DNA of 64,000 nucleotides from Vreelandella malpeensis (GTDB lineage Bacteria > Pseudomonadota > Gammaproteobacteria > Pseudomonadales > Halomonadaceae). Positions 50,231 through 59,214 of this stretch are shown piece by piece; the stretch's first letter is position 1, and each line of letters begins with the position of its first letter. The stretch is taken from assembly GCF_020622355.1 (NCBI RefSeq), contig NZ_WHVL01000005.1:124001-188000 (forward strand), in the 5' to 3' direction. The notes under the pieces were generated by a model, which saw nothing but the letters and a program-made list of their open reading frames with translations, had not been told where the DNA came from and did not search any database. Both the position numbers and the translations under genes were made by a program.

Positions 50231-51939
50231 GCAATGCTCCTCACTGGCGTACCCAGTACGCACTCGATTACGACGGTGAGATCAACGTCGATCTGTTCGC
50301 CGGCGGCGGCGGGGCCAGCACTGGCCTTGAAATGGGCCTGAAACGCCCGGTGCACATCGCTATCAACCACGACGCCGACGCGATTAGCATGCACATGGCC
50401 AACCACCCGGGCGCAGAGCACTACCAGTGCGACGTTTTCGAAGTTGATCCGCTCACCGCTACGCGCGGCCGCCCGGTGGGTCATTTGCACATGAGCCCCG
50501 ACTGCACCCATCACAGCCAAGCCGCTGGCGGCCAGCCTCGCAAGCGCGCCATCCGCTCACTCGCCTGGGTCGGGCACAAGTGGGCGGGCAAGACGCGCCC
50601 GCGCGTCCTCTCGCTCGAGAACGTCAAGCAGATGATGCAGTGGGGCCCACTCGTTGCCAAGCGCTGCAAAGCCACCGGCCGTGTCATAAAGTTGGACGGC
50701 ACCGTCGCCGCACCTGGTGAACGAACGCCGGTCAACGAACAGTTTCTGGTGCCGTGCAAGAAGCGCCGCAGCCAGAACTGGAGGCACTTCATCAAGGGGC
50801 TACGCGCCATGGGTTACGCCGTCGAGTGGCAAACCCTGGCCGCCTGCGACTTCGGCGCCCCGACTACACGCGACCGCCTCTACCTTTACGCCCGGCGCGA
50901 TGATCTCCCAATCGTATGGCCACAAGCCACCCACGCCCGCAAGCCTGCCAAGGGGCAACAGCGCTACGCGCCGGCGGCGAGCTGCATCGACTGGTCGGAT
51001 CTCGGCAAGAGCATTTTCGAGCGCCCCCGCCCACTGGCCGAGAACACGCTGAAGCGGATCGCCAAGGGTATCGACAAGTTCGTGCTCAATGCGGCCGAGC
51101 CGTTCATCGTGCCCGTGACCCACCAAGGCGGCCCTGGGCGCGTGCATTCGATTCAAGAGCCGCTTCGTACCGTAACAGCCGCTCATCGCGGTGAGCTCGC
51201 CGTTGGCTCGCCCTGCCTCGTTCAGCTCGCCCACGGCCAGGGAAAGCCGGGCGGCGTTCAGCGCTGGGGCATTGGCAGTCGCGATATTGAAGAGCCCATG
51301 AACACCGTCACAGGCAGCGGCGGCATGGCAGTGGCCACCGCGTTCATGGCCCAAATGAATGGCGGATTCTATGAAGGCGCTGGCCGCGCCATCGATGAGC
51401 CGCTCAGCACGATTACCGGGCGCGGCACCCAGCAGCAAATCGTCACCGCCCACCTGATGGTGCAGCGGCGCAACCAGCACGGCGCCTCGATCGCAGAGCC
51501 GCTGCAAACGATCACCGCCGGCGCGAACCATCACGGGCTGGTGAACTGCACCCTATCGCCCCAGGTAGAAGAAGGCGCACTACGCGTCGCCGCGTTCCTG
51601 ATGCGCTACCACAGCACCGGCGGCCAATGGGCAGACCTCAATGATCCGATGACGACGATCACTACCAAGGACCGCCTGGCCCTGGTCACCGTCTACATCA
51701 AGGGCACGCCCTACGTCATCGTCGATATTTGCCTGCGCATGCTCAAGCCGCGCGAACTCTACCGCGCTCAGGGATTCCCTGAAACCTACATCATCGATCA
51801 CGGCCACGACGGGCGCCGATTCACGATCACCGCCCAGACTCGCATGTGCGGAAACTCGGTAAGCCCATTGCCGATGGCGGCACTGGCTCGGGCCAATGAT
51901 CACCAACTGCCAGCAGCACTGGCAATGGGGGCAGCATGA
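50227..51939 (+). CDS. DNA cytosine C5-methyltransferase with internal EPLxTxT repeats
   Basis: 570 residues. Motif I is VDLFAGGGGASTGLEMG; the nucleophile cysteine is in MSPDCTHHSQA instead of the usual PPC; ENVKQM is motif VI; TTRDRLYLYAR replaces QxRxR; RELYRAQGFPETYII and RMCGNSVSP are motifs IX-X. Between the TRDR motif and motif IX, the target-recognition region holds five repeats (QEPLRTVTA, EEPMNTVTG, DEPLSTITG, AEPLQTITA, NDPMTTITT). Protects phage DNA from restriction; target unknown. No partner endonuclease seen. Confidence 0.9.
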   Translation: MSNAPHWRTQYALDYDGEINVDLFAGGGGASTGLEMGLKRPVHIAINHDADAISMHMANHPGAEHYQCDVFEVDPLTATRGRPVGHLHMSPDCTHHSQAAGGQPRKRAIRSLAWVGHKWAGKTRPRVLSLENVKQMMQWGPLVAKRCKATGRVIKLDGTVAAPGERTPVNEQFLVPCKKRRSQNWRHFIKGLRAMGYAVEWQTLAACDFGAPTTRDRLYLYARRDDLPIVWPQATHARKPAKGQQRYAPAASCIDWSDLGKSIFERPRPLAENTLKRIAKGIDKFVLNAAEPFIVPVTHQGGPGRVHSIQEPLRTVTAAHRGELAVGSPCLVQLAHGQGKPGGVQRWGIGSRDIEEPMNTVTGSGGMAVATAFMAQMNGGFYEGAGRAIDEPLSTITGRGTQQQIVTAHLMVQRRNQHGASIAEPLQTITAGANHHGLVNCTLSPQVEEGALRVAAFLMRYHSTGGQWADLNDPMTTITTKDRLALVTVYIKGTPYVIVDICLRMLKPRELYRAQGFPETYIIDHGHDGRRFTITAQTRMCGNSVSPLPMAALARANDHQLPAALAMGAA

Positions 51940-52403
51940 GCCGCTACGCAGAAAACACCAGCGTCTCGAGCGAGCGCAGCCGCGCCGAGATCGAGCAGAC
52001 CGTCTCCCGCTACGGCGCCAGCGGCTTCATGTACGGCTGGGACGGTGCCACCGCGGTGATGGCGTTCCAGATGCACGGGCGCCGCGTGCGCTTCGATCTG
52101 GCGATGCCCGACCGCGCCAGTCGCGAGTTCACGCAAACCGAAACCGGGCGCGATCGGGCGCCAGCCCAAGCGGCCAAGGCGTGGGAACAGGCGTGCCGCC
52201 AACGGTGGCGCGCCCTCGCCCTCGTCATCAAGGCGAAGCTCGAGGCCGTCGAGTCCGGTATCACTGAGTTCGAGGAAGAATTCCTGGCCCATATCGTGCT
52301 GCCCCACGGCGGCACCGTCGGCGGCTGGATGCTGCCGCAAGTCAAAAGCGCGTATGAGACCGGCGATATGCCGCCGTTACTGCCTGCCCCGGGGGATCAA
52401 TGA
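51936..52403 (+). CDS. Conserved phage protein of unknown function
   Basis: 155 residues, ATGA-linked to the methyltransferase. VSRYGASGFMYGWDGATAVM, MHGRRVRFDLAMPD and QRWRALALVIKAKLEAVESG. I know related proteins from many siphovirus genomes but not a function. Alpha/beta, soluble. Confidence 0.7.
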   Translation: MSRYAENTSVSSERSRAEIEQTVSRYGASGFMYGWDGATAVMAFQMHGRRVRFDLAMPDRASREFTQTETGRDRAPAQAAKAWEQACRQRWRALALVIKAKLEAVESGITEFEEEFLAHIVLPHGGTVGGWMLPQVKSAYETGDMPPLLPAPGDQ

Positions 52404-52912
52404 CACAGCCCACCCACACCCACCGCGATCACGGCGGCAAATACGCCGAGATCGCCCAGTACCAGGGCGCCGGCGCTTTAGAGGGCCAGTGGCTAGTGGT
52501 CTACGAGGATCTCGATAAGGGCGTCCAGAGCGCCACAACCCAAGACGACTGGCGCCAGCAGTGGCGCCCACTCGAGCGCGACGACTGCCCGTTGTGCCTG
52601 GGCGCTGGCACCGACCCGATAAAGGGTGATAAGAGCAAACCCTGTGGCCACTGCTACGGGCTGGGGAAAGTCCGCGCCGACGGCAAGCCCCTCAGCGACC
52701 TATGGGGTGTTGCTGACATCGCCACCGGCATCATCCAGCGCCAGCGCGTCGAGCTCGAGCAGCTGCGCGCGATCGCCGACTACCCGGGCGTGCGGGAGCT
52801 GGTAGAACGTGAGCGCCAGCAGCGCATCGACGCGAGTATCACGCTGCAGGAGCAGGAATGGCGCGGCGGAAAGGGTCACAGCCATGGCGGCCAGAGATAT
52901 ACGGGAGACTGA
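52400..52912 (+). CDS. Phage protein with DnaJ-like zinc motif
   Basis: 170 residues. The N-terminal GGKYAEIAQYQGAG and GQWLVVYEDLDKG resemble the DUF1653 fold. CPLCLGAGTDPIKGDKSKPC and GHCYGLG form two CxxCxGxG-type repeats, a zinc site like DnaJ. C-terminal helix. Role unknown. Its stop is just before xis. Confidence 0.65.
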   Translation: MTQPTHTHRDHGGKYAEIAQYQGAGALEGQWLVVYEDLDKGVQSATTQDDWRQQWRPLERDDCPLCLGAGTDPIKGDKSKPCGHCYGLGKVRADGKPLSDLWGVADIATGIIQRQRVELEQLRAIADYPGVRELVERERQQRIDASITLQEQEWRGGKGHSHGGQRYTGD

Positions 52913-52914
52913 GG

Positions 52915-53118
52915 ATGAAAACTGGAAAACTGATGGAGCTGGAGCAGTGGAGTCGCGCTCGATTCGAAGGGCGGCCGCCCTCACCCACTACGGTGCGGCG
53001 GTGGTGCCGGGAAGGCCATGTACCCGCTAAGAAAATCGGCGGGACCTGGTTTATCGACCTGGACGCCGAACGGCGCCAGACCGGCAACGAACTCGCCGAC
53101 AGTGTACTAGGAGCCTGA
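52915..53118 (+). CDS. xis: Excisionase-like DNA-binding protein
   Basis: 67 residues from ATG 52915. MELEQWSRARFEGRPPSPTT and VRRWCREGHVPAKKIGGTWF form a MerR/Xis-type winged helix. It is one base before the integrase gene, which is the usual pairing. Should bend attR/attL and favour excision. Confidence 0.82.
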   Translation: MKTGKLMELEQWSRARFEGRPPSPTTVRRWCREGHVPAKKIGGTWFIDLDAERRQTGNELADSVLGA

Positions 53119-53119
53119 C

Positions 53120-54256
53120 ATGGCACCACGCCCGCGCAAGCGAAAAAATAAGGGCCTCGAGCCCAACTTGTACGAGAACCGCGGGTATTACACCTACCGG
53201 CGGCCCGATACGGGTACGCGGCATGGCATGGGAAGAGACCGTGCAAAGGCGCAGGATGCCGCCCGGGTGCTCAATGCGAGGCTTGGAGTAGGTGGGGACC
53301 TGGTCGCCGAGGTGATGGGCGAAAGCGGAGTAACGCTAAAAGACGCGGTGCATGCCTGGCTGGCGGAATGGGTCGAGCCAAGCAAGTTGGGTGAGTGGAC
53401 GAAGAAGGCAAAGCGCGGGCGTGGAAACCGCATCATCGCTGATGCCGGGAACGTGCTGCTCGAGCATGTTACGACTCGCTGGTGTGCCGAATACCTCGAC
53501 GAGAACCACCACAACACGGCGTACGTTCAATACCGCGCGGTGCTCTCCCAGATATTCCAGTTTGCGCAGACGAAAGGCTGGGCAACCGTGGACCCTGTAA
53601 CGCCTACACGAAAGGACAACTTCTACGAGAAGCAGCGCCAGCGGCTCACCGTCGAGCAATTTCGCGCTATCCATGCAGCCGCACCACCCTGGTTCCAAAT
53701 CGCGATGGAACTCTCGCTCGTATGCCTGCTCGGTCGCGCGGAGGTAGTGGCTGCAAAATACGATGATGCCCACGATGGGCGACTGCACTACATCCGCCAG
53801 AAGACCAAAGAGCGCAGTAAGACGGCCTACGTTGCCATCGGCATGACCGACACCATGGAAGACATCATCAAGCGGTCACGCCAGATCGAACCGGTGTCGC
53901 CTCATATCGTGCATCGCAGGCCAAGCCGTATGCCCAAACGCAGGCCAGGGCGGCATTGGTCGCAAGTGACACCTGACTACCTGTCGCGAACGTTCAATGA
54001 GCTCGCCCAGGGCGTTCCCACCATCCGCTCGATGCCAGAAGAACAGCGACCCACATATCACGAGATACGCGCTTTGGGATCTCGATTACTCGAGCTGAAA
54101 GGGGTCAGTGAGGAGGAGATTCAGGTATTGATGGGGCACTCAGATGTGAGCACCACCCAGGTATATCTGGACAAGCACGACACACGCTGGCAGCTCGCCC
54201 AAGGCAACCCGTTCAACATGGAGACGCTGCTCAAGGCAATGAAGCAAAAGGCATGA
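53120..54256 (+). CDS. int: Tyrosine integrase
   Basis: 378 residues. An N-terminal arm-binding domain (YENRGYYTYRRPDTGTRHGM), SAM-like core (about 70-165) and catalytic domain with Arg in LLGRAEVVAAKYDD, His-x-x-Arg in YHEIRALGSRLLELKG, His in MGHSDVSTTQ and the nucleophile Tyr in QVYLDKHDTRW (about 351). Intact. It lies about 110 bases from attR, as expected, and should recombine the 46-bp tRNA-Pro core. Confidence 0.95.
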   Translation: MAPRPRKRKNKGLEPNLYENRGYYTYRRPDTGTRHGMGRDRAKAQDAARVLNARLGVGGDLVAEVMGESGVTLKDAVHAWLAEWVEPSKLGEWTKKAKRGRGNRIIADAGNVLLEHVTTRWCAEYLDENHHNTAYVQYRAVLSQIFQFAQTKGWATVDPVTPTRKDNFYEKQRQRLTVEQFRAIHAAAPPWFQIAMELSLVCLLGRAEVVAAKYDDAHDGRLHYIRQKTKERSKTAYVAIGMTDTMEDIIKRSRQIEPVSPHIVHRRPSRMPKRRPGRHWSQVTPDYLSRTFNELAQGVPTIRSMPEEQRPTYHEIRALGSRLLELKGVSEEEIQVLMGHSDVSTTQVYLDKHDTRWQLAQGNPFNMETLLKAMKQKA

Positions 54257-54313
54257 TTTTTACGGCCCGGTGCAACGTTTTACCAATATATTCAGAAAGT
54301 TTTACGACACCAA

Positions 54314-54356
54314 CGAAAACCGCCGCTCGGCATGATCCGTAAGCGGCGGTTTTCGT
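54314..54356 (-). terminator. Prophage-supplied terminator of tRNA-Pro
   Basis: Imperfect copy of the chromosomal hairpin at 6550-6592, with the same ACCGCCGCT/AGCGGCGGT stem but changed loop and T run. It lies on the prophage side of attR, so the phage carries both the tRNA end and a terminator for it. Confidence 0.85.
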
Positions 54357-54367
54357 TATGATTCTTT

Positions 54368-54413
54368 TGGTCGGAGTGACAGGATTCGAACCTGCGACCT
54401 TTGCAACCCCATT
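54368..54413 (-). repeat. attR core inside tRNA-Pro
   Basis: 46 bases identical to 6596-6641: CCA end, acceptor strand, T arm, variable loop and the anticodon arm from the last two anticodon-loop bases. Confidence 0.95.
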
Positions 54414-54444
54414 GCAACGCGCTACCAAGCTGCGCCACACTCCG
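54368..54444 (-). tRNA. tRNA-Pro (anticodon GGG)
   Basis: 77 bases with encoded CCA. Minus strand: acceptor CGGAGTG/CACTCCG, D stem GCGC/GCGC, anticodon stem TTGCA/TGCAA with loop ATGGGGT giving anticodon GGG, T stem GCAGG/CCTGT with loop TTCGAAT. It is complete because the prophage restores the 3' part. Confidence 0.97.
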
Positions 54445-54550
54445 ATGCCCGTTGGCTTATCGCCTCAGAACGGAGCGTATACTAGCGTTAAACGGTGCAA
54501 ATGAAAAGACCTTTTTAGGCTTTCTTATCAAATGCTTGGCAATCGCATTA

Positions 54551-55351
54551 TTACACGCTCACGAGCAGCGCCTTCATCTCATCGAAAACACCGGGCGCGG
54601 TGATCAGTAGCTGCTGCGGGTACAGGTCTTCGGAAAATCCCGGCGGCACGTCTACCAGCCTCCCTACCGTCGCCCCCGCTTCGCGGGCGATGACCCACCC
54701 GGCAGCAAAGTCCCAGGGCGAGACGGTTTCGACATAAGCATCGAGGCGCCCGCAGGCAATATCGCAGATATCCAGCGCCGCCGCGCCGTTGCGGCGGATG
54801 TCCTGGCAGTGAGTGAGAATGGCTTCCAAGCGAGGCATGAGTGTCTTGCGCGCGCTGCGATCATAGGGGAAACCGGTGCCCACGAGTGTCGTGGCCAGCG
54901 CGTCGGCGCCGCTCGGCGCAATGGCGCAACCGTTGCAGAAGGCGCCACCACCCTCCACCGCGGTGAAGGTCTCGTCAAGAAACGGCGCGTGCACTACGCC
55001 GACCTTGCCCACGCCGCGCTCAAGCCAGGCAATCGAGACCGCCACGTGGCGAAGCCCTTGGGCAAAGTTCACGGTGCCATCGATCGGATCGACCACCCAT
55101 AGGGCCTCTTCCAGCCCCGTGGCCTGCTCCGGGCTCAGCTCCTCGCTCAGGCGCGCCTCGCCGGGGAAACAGCGCGCAAGCTCCTCGCTGATGAACGTAT
55201 CCACCGCCACGTCGACATCCGTGACCAGCTCGATGCCCTGCTTCATGCGCCGGTCGAAACGCTGCTCCGCTCGAGCCTGAGTGATTATCCGCCCCGCCTC
55301 TCCGGCGATGCGCACCGCTTCATCAAGGCGCGCCTTCAAGGTAATCGCCAT
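54551..55351 (-). CDS. Inositol monophosphatase family protein
   Basis: 266 residues from ATG 55351 with GGGAGAG upstream. Metal and substrate motifs: SEELSPE (Glu), WVVDPIDGTVNFAQGLRHVA (the DPxDGT motif) and TVSPWDFAAGWVIAREAGAT (the WDxAAG motif). Members dephosphorylate inositol phosphate or 3'-phosphoadenosine compounds (SuhB, CysQ). The E. coli assignment cannot be settled by eye; the sequence is not a clear SuhB. Next to tRNA-Pro, reading toward it. Confidence 0.9.
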   Translation of the reverse strand: MAITLKARLDEAVRIAGEAGRIITQARAEQRFDRRMKQGIELVTDVDVAVDTFISEELARCFPGEARLSEELSPEQATGLEEALWVVDPIDGTVNFAQGLRHVAVSIAWLERGVGKVGVVHAPFLDETFTAVEGGGAFCNGCAIAPSGADALATTLVGTGFPYDRSARKTLMPRLEAILTHCQDIRRNGAAALDICDIACGRLDAYVETVSPWDFAAGWVIAREAGATVGRLVDVPPGFSEDLYPQQLLITAPGVFDEMKALLVSV

Positions 55352-55531
55352 ATGCTCTCCCGCGTTCAAGATTAAACGGTTCATGGTAAGCGCAGAAGAT
55401 GGCGGTGTCATGACATCAACTAAATAGAGATTCGATTAAGTATAATTGAATTATATGATGCGGGGGGATGAGACCACCCCCTTTTTTAAATTTTATAAAT
55501 TAAGCTTGTATCTGTAATAGATATAAAATTA

Positions 55532-55562
55532 GGCTAAAAAGCCGTATAACAGCTTTTTAGCC
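55532..55562. terminator. Terminator after pilA
   Basis: Perfect 11-bp stem GGCTAAAAAGC / GCTTTTTAGCC, 25 bases after the pilA stop. AT-rich, bidirectional. Confidence 0.75.
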
Positions 55563-55586
55563 TATCGAATAACTGCTAAAAACAAT

Positions 55587-56000
55587 TTATTCTTGGGTAG
55601 AAGCAGGATTATCAGCAGAAATTTGACCAGTAGCGCTTACATATACAGTTTGATTGCGATTTTGTGTAGTAACAGGGGTTGCACCAGTAGGCTCATTTGT
55701 TCCTCTAAACCTATCGTTAAGAGATGTAAAATCTGACTCTCCTACATCACAAGATTGAAATTCAAATTCAGGATTCTCAGCCTCACTAGCGCCTACAGCT
55801 GTCGTAGACATTGCTAAAGACCTATAGGAACTAAGTTCTGAAAGGCAAGCACTACGCTCTGAACGATCCAAATAATTCCCATACTGCGGTACAGCAATCG
55901 CCGCCAGTATACCGATGATCGCGATCACGATCAGAAGCTCGATCAGCGTAAAGCCAGCCTGATAGTAGCGGCGCACTTGCGAGGTGGTCGGTGTTTGCAT
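55587..56000 (-). CDS. pilA: Type IV pilin PilA
   Basis: 137 residues. Prepilin cleavage falls after Gly16 in [20 protein letters not shown], followed by the conserved hydrophobic helix with Glu5 of the mature protein. The C-terminal two cysteines ([12 protein letters not shown] and [10 protein letters not shown]) do not lie in the usual terminal loop, so the D-region differs from Pseudomonas pilins. The coding sequence after the helix, and the downstream flank, are much more AT-rich than the genes around, a sign of pilin exchange by transfer. Divergent from pilBCD. Confidence 0.92.
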   Translation of the reverse strand: MQTPTTSQVRRYYQAGFTLIELLIVIAIIGILAAIAVPQYGNYLDRSERSACLSELSSYRSLAMSTTAVGASEAENPEFEFQSCDVGESDFTSLNDRFRGTNEPTGATPVTTQNRNQTVYVSATGQISADNPASTQE

Positions 56001-56211
56001 GATGGGTTCCCTTGCGTGGAGTCGTGGGGGTGATCTAAAGGGGCTTAGCCCGTTATGAATTCACATTAGACCAGCTCTCATTCCTTGACAACTGGGGTTT
56101 ATCAGCCGTTTTTCAGCGCTATTCAGGCTTTTTGATGACGCCGGAACATGCACTATAGTAGTTTTGATGGCAACTGCCCCTCGTTGCCGCCCCGACTACC
56201 AGGCGAAGTTT

Positions 56212-57954
56212 ATGAGCCCTACCCCTTTCGACGAGCCGCATTACGACCGCGAGCTGACCGGCGTTGCCAGACGCCTGGTCGATCACGGCGCGCTGACCGA
56301 GGCACAGGCAGAAGTCGCCGATGACAGCGCCGCCGGGCTCGAGCTCTCGTTTCTCGAGCATGCGGTGGAGAGTGGCCTGGTGGCCTCGAAAGACGCCGTG
56401 CTCGCCGCCGCCTGGGAGTACGGCCTGCCGGTGGTCGACCTGGAGGCGGTCAGGCTCAAGGCGCTGCCACCGGCCAGCGACTACCCGGTCAAGCTGCTCA
56501 CCAAGCTCAACGTGCTGCCGCTGGCGCGCCACGGTCACCGCCTGACCGTGGCGGTACCTTATCCTGCCACCCTTACGCAGCTCGACGAGCTGCAGTTCGC
56601 CACAAACTTGAGCGTCGAGGGCGTGCTGGCGCCGATCGACCAGATTCGCAGCAATCTGGCCCACTACGTGACGCAGAACGAGCGCAGCTTGCTCGACGAG
56701 CTGGACGGCGTGGATGACGCCGTGGCCGAGCTCAACATCGTGACCGAGGAAGACGAAGAGATCGACCTGGAGAGCAGCGCCGGCAGCAAGGACGACGCCC
56801 CGGTGGTCAAGTTCGTCAACAAGGTACTGCTCGACGCCATCAGCCGGGGCGCCTCGGACATTCACTTCGAGCCTTATGAGTCTCAGTATCGAGTGCGCTT
56901 TCGTATCGACGGCATGCTGATCGAGATCGCCAAGCCCCCATTCGCGATGCGCGACCGGATCGCGGCGCGCCTGAAGATCATGTCGCGGCTGGATATCTCC
57001 GAGCGCCGGCTGCCCCAGGATGGCGCGATCAAGCTGCAACTCTCGCGCACCCGATCGATCGACTTTCGTGTCAACTCGCTGCCCACGGTGTACGGCGAGA
57101 AGCTGGTACTGCGAATACTCGACCCCTCCTCGGTACGCCTGGGGATCGAGCAGCTCGGCTTCAGCCCCGAGCAGCAACGAGAGTACGAAACCGCGCTGAC
57201 GCGCCCTCAAGGCATGATCCTGGTGACCGGCCCCACCGGTAGTGGCAAGACGGTGACGCTCTATACCGGCATCAACATGCTCAACGAGATCGAGCGCAAT
57301 ATCTGCACCGCCGAGGATCCGGTGGAGATCAAGGTGTCTGGCATCAACCAGGTCAACGTGCTGCCCAAGATCGGGCTCAACTTCGCCAGCGCCCTGCGGG
57401 CGTTCCTGCGTCAGGACCCGGACGTGGTGATGGTCGGCGAGATTCGTGACCTGGAAACCGCCGAGATCGCCGTCAAGGCCGCACAGACCGGCCACATGGT
57501 GCTCTCCACCGTGCATACCAACTCTGCGGCCCAGACGCTGACGCGCCTGGCCAACATGGGTGTTGCCACCTACAACATCGCAAGCTCGGTGACCCTGATC
57601 ATCGCCCAGCGACTGGCGCGGCGGCTGTGCGCGCACTGCAAGACCCCGGCAGACATCCCCATGGCGGCGCTCAAGAAAGCCGGCTTCACCGCCGAGCAGC
57701 TCGAGGACGCCACTCTTTACCGGGCCGTGGGCTGCAAGCAGTGCACTCAAGGCTACAAGGGGCGCGTGGGCATCTACGAGGTGCTGCCGATCAGCGACGC
57801 CATGCGCAACCTGATCATGCGTGACGGCAACGCCATCGAGATCGACCAGCTCGCCCGCCGTGAAGGCCATTCGAGTCTCTATCAGAGCTGCCTCAACCGG
57901 GTGCTGGACGGCAGCACCAGCCTCGAGGAAGTCAACCGGATCAGCAAGGAGTAA
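56212..57954 (+). CDS. pilB: Type IV pilus extension ATPase PilB
   Basis: 580 residues from ATG 56212; a start at 56164 would add 16 residues but has no better signal. The N-terminal MshEN-type domain (about 10-150) is followed by the ATPase: SDIHFEPYESQYRVRFRIDG, Walker A VTGPTGSGKTVTLYTG, Asp box, Walker B DPDVVMVGEIRDLETAE and a tetracysteine zinc site (LCAHCKTPAD and VGCKQCTQGYKG). Powers pilus assembly. Confidence 0.95.
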   Translation: MSPTPFDEPHYDRELTGVARRLVDHGALTEAQAEVADDSAAGLELSFLEHAVESGLVASKDAVLAAAWEYGLPVVDLEAVRLKALPPASDYPVKLLTKLNVLPLARHGHRLTVAVPYPATLTQLDELQFATNLSVEGVLAPIDQIRSNLAHYVTQNERSLLDELDGVDDAVAELNIVTEEDEEIDLESSAGSKDDAPVVKFVNKVLLDAISRGASDIHFEPYESQYRVRFRIDGMLIEIAKPPFAMRDRIAARLKIMSRLDISERRLPQDGAIKLQLSRTRSIDFRVNSLPTVYGEKLVLRILDPSSVRLGIEQLGFSPEQQREYETALTRPQGMILVTGPTGSGKTVTLYTGINMLNEIERNICTAEDPVEIKVSGINQVNVLPKIGLNFASALRAFLRQDPDVVMVGEIRDLETAEIAVKAAQTGHMVLSTVHTNSAAQTLTRLANMGVATYNIASSVTLIIAQRLARRLCAHCKTPADIPMAALKKAGFTAEQLEDATLYRAVGCKQCTQGYKGRVGIYEVLPISDAMRNLIMRDGNAIEIDQLARREGHSSLYQSCLNRVLDGSTSLEEVNRISKE

Positions 57955-57962
57955 CCGCGGTG

Positions 57963-59189
57963 ATGGCCAAAGCGAAAACGCGCACCAAACTCGCCCCTCT
58001 GCACCGCTGGAAATGGCAGGGCAAGGGCCCCCAGGAGCGGGTGATGAAGGGTGAGCTGATCGGCCGCACCCGGGAGGAGGTGGTCGAGCAGCTTGCCAAG
58101 CAGCGCATCAGCGCGATGCGCATCCAGAAACGCAGTAGCCTCAATGGACGCGGCAAGGTCAAGAGCGTCGACATCACGCTGTTCGCCCGCCAGATGGCCA
58201 CCACGATGCGCGCCGGCATCCCGATACTCCAGGCGCTGCAAGCGATCTCGGAAAGCGTCAAGAAACCCGCCATGGTGGAGCTCACCCAGCAGATCATGCG
58301 CGACGTCTCCTCCGGTGACAGTCTCTCTCAGGCGATGGCCAAGCACCCGCGCCAGTTCGACCGTCTCTTCGTTAACCTGGTCGCCGCCGGTGAACAGGCC
58401 GGTGCCCTGGACGAGATGCTCGAACGGGTCGCCACCTACAAGGAGAAGGTCGCGTCTCTCAAGGCACGGGTGAAGAAGGCATTGTGGTACCCGGGGGCGG
58501 TCATGACCATCGGCGTCGGGGTGACGATGGTGCTGCTCGTGGTAGTGGTGCCCGAGTTCGAGAGCATGTTCCAGGGCTTCGGCGCCGAGCTTCCCATGTT
58601 GACCCAACTGACCGTGCGCTTCTCCGAGCTCGCCCAGGCTTTCTGGCTGCCGGCACTCGCGTTGATCGTGGGCGCCATCGTGCTGCTCAAGGCCGCCGCT
58701 CGGCGTTCTGAGAGCGTGGCCTTCAGCATCGACCAGTTCATGCTGCGCCTGCCAGTGCTGGGCGATATCCTGCACAAGTCCGCCGTGTCGCGCTTCACCC
58801 GTACGCTCGCCACCACCTTCAGCTCCGGCGTCCCCCTGCTTGAAGGGCTCGAGACGGCCTCTGGTGCTGCAGATAACCGCGTGTACATGAAGGCGATCGA
58901 CGAGGTGCGCCAGGACGTGACCACCGGCCAGCAGCTGCACTTCGCCATGCGCCTCACCAACCGCTTCCCGCCGCTGGCGGTACAGATGGTGAACATCGGA
59001 GAAGAGGCCGGGTCCCTCGACGCCATGCTCAACCGGGTCGCGGACTATTACGAGGAAGAGGTCGAAAACAAGGTCGACACCCTCACCTCGTTGATGGAAC
59101 CGGTTATAATCGTGGTCCTGGGTCTGCTGGTCGGGGGCGTGGTGGTCTCCATGTACCTGCCCATCTTCGAGATCGGTACGGCCCTCTAA
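57963..59189 (+). CDS. pilC: Type IV pilus inner-membrane platform protein PilC
   Basis: 408 residues from ATG 57963 with AAGGAG 9 bases upstream. Two GspF domains (about 75-200 and 275-400; FARQMATTMRAGIPILQALQ and FTRTLATTFSSGVPLLEGLE), with membrane segments near 175-200, 225-245 and 380-400. Works with PilB to assemble PilA. Eight bases after pilB. Confidence 0.95.
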   Translation: MAKAKTRTKLAPLHRWKWQGKGPQERVMKGELIGRTREEVVEQLAKQRISAMRIQKRSSLNGRGKVKSVDITLFARQMATTMRAGIPILQALQAISESVKKPAMVELTQQIMRDVSSGDSLSQAMAKHPRQFDRLFVNLVAAGEQAGALDEMLERVATYKEKVASLKARVKKALWYPGAVMTIGVGVTMVLLVVVVPEFESMFQGFGAELPMLTQLTVRFSELAQAFWLPALALIVGAIVLLKAAARRSESVAFSIDQFMLRLPVLGDILHKSAVSRFTRTLATTFSSGVPLLEGLETASGAADNRVYMKAIDEVRQDVTTGQQLHFAMRLTNRFPPLAVQMVNIGEEAGSLDAMLNRVADYYEEEVENKVDTLTSLMEPVIIVVLGLLVGGVVVSMYLPIFEIGTAL

Positions 59190-59214
59190 TTTTTCCCCAC
59201 GCCTTTGGAGCACC

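Larger units (their letters stand above)
6596..54413. mobile_element. Lambda-type prophage with HK97-type head, integrated in tRNA-Pro(GGG)
   Basis: Bounded by the 46-bp attL and attR repeats. It contains a full set of integration, immunity, replication, packaging, head, tail and lysis genes, almost all in tight operons with ATGA overlaps. The tail module follows lambda gene order (U, V, G/GT, H, M, L, K, I, J) while the head module is HK97-like. The integrase gene abuts attR. The only visible damage is one frameshifted copy of a duplicated fibre gene, so it may be inducible. Cargo genes cluster next to attL and inside the tail operon. Confidence 0.97.

Noticed and set aside
56119..57870. 583-codon minus-strand frame opposite pilB
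   Set aside because: Shadow frame; pilB itself has all its ATPase motifs on the plus strand.
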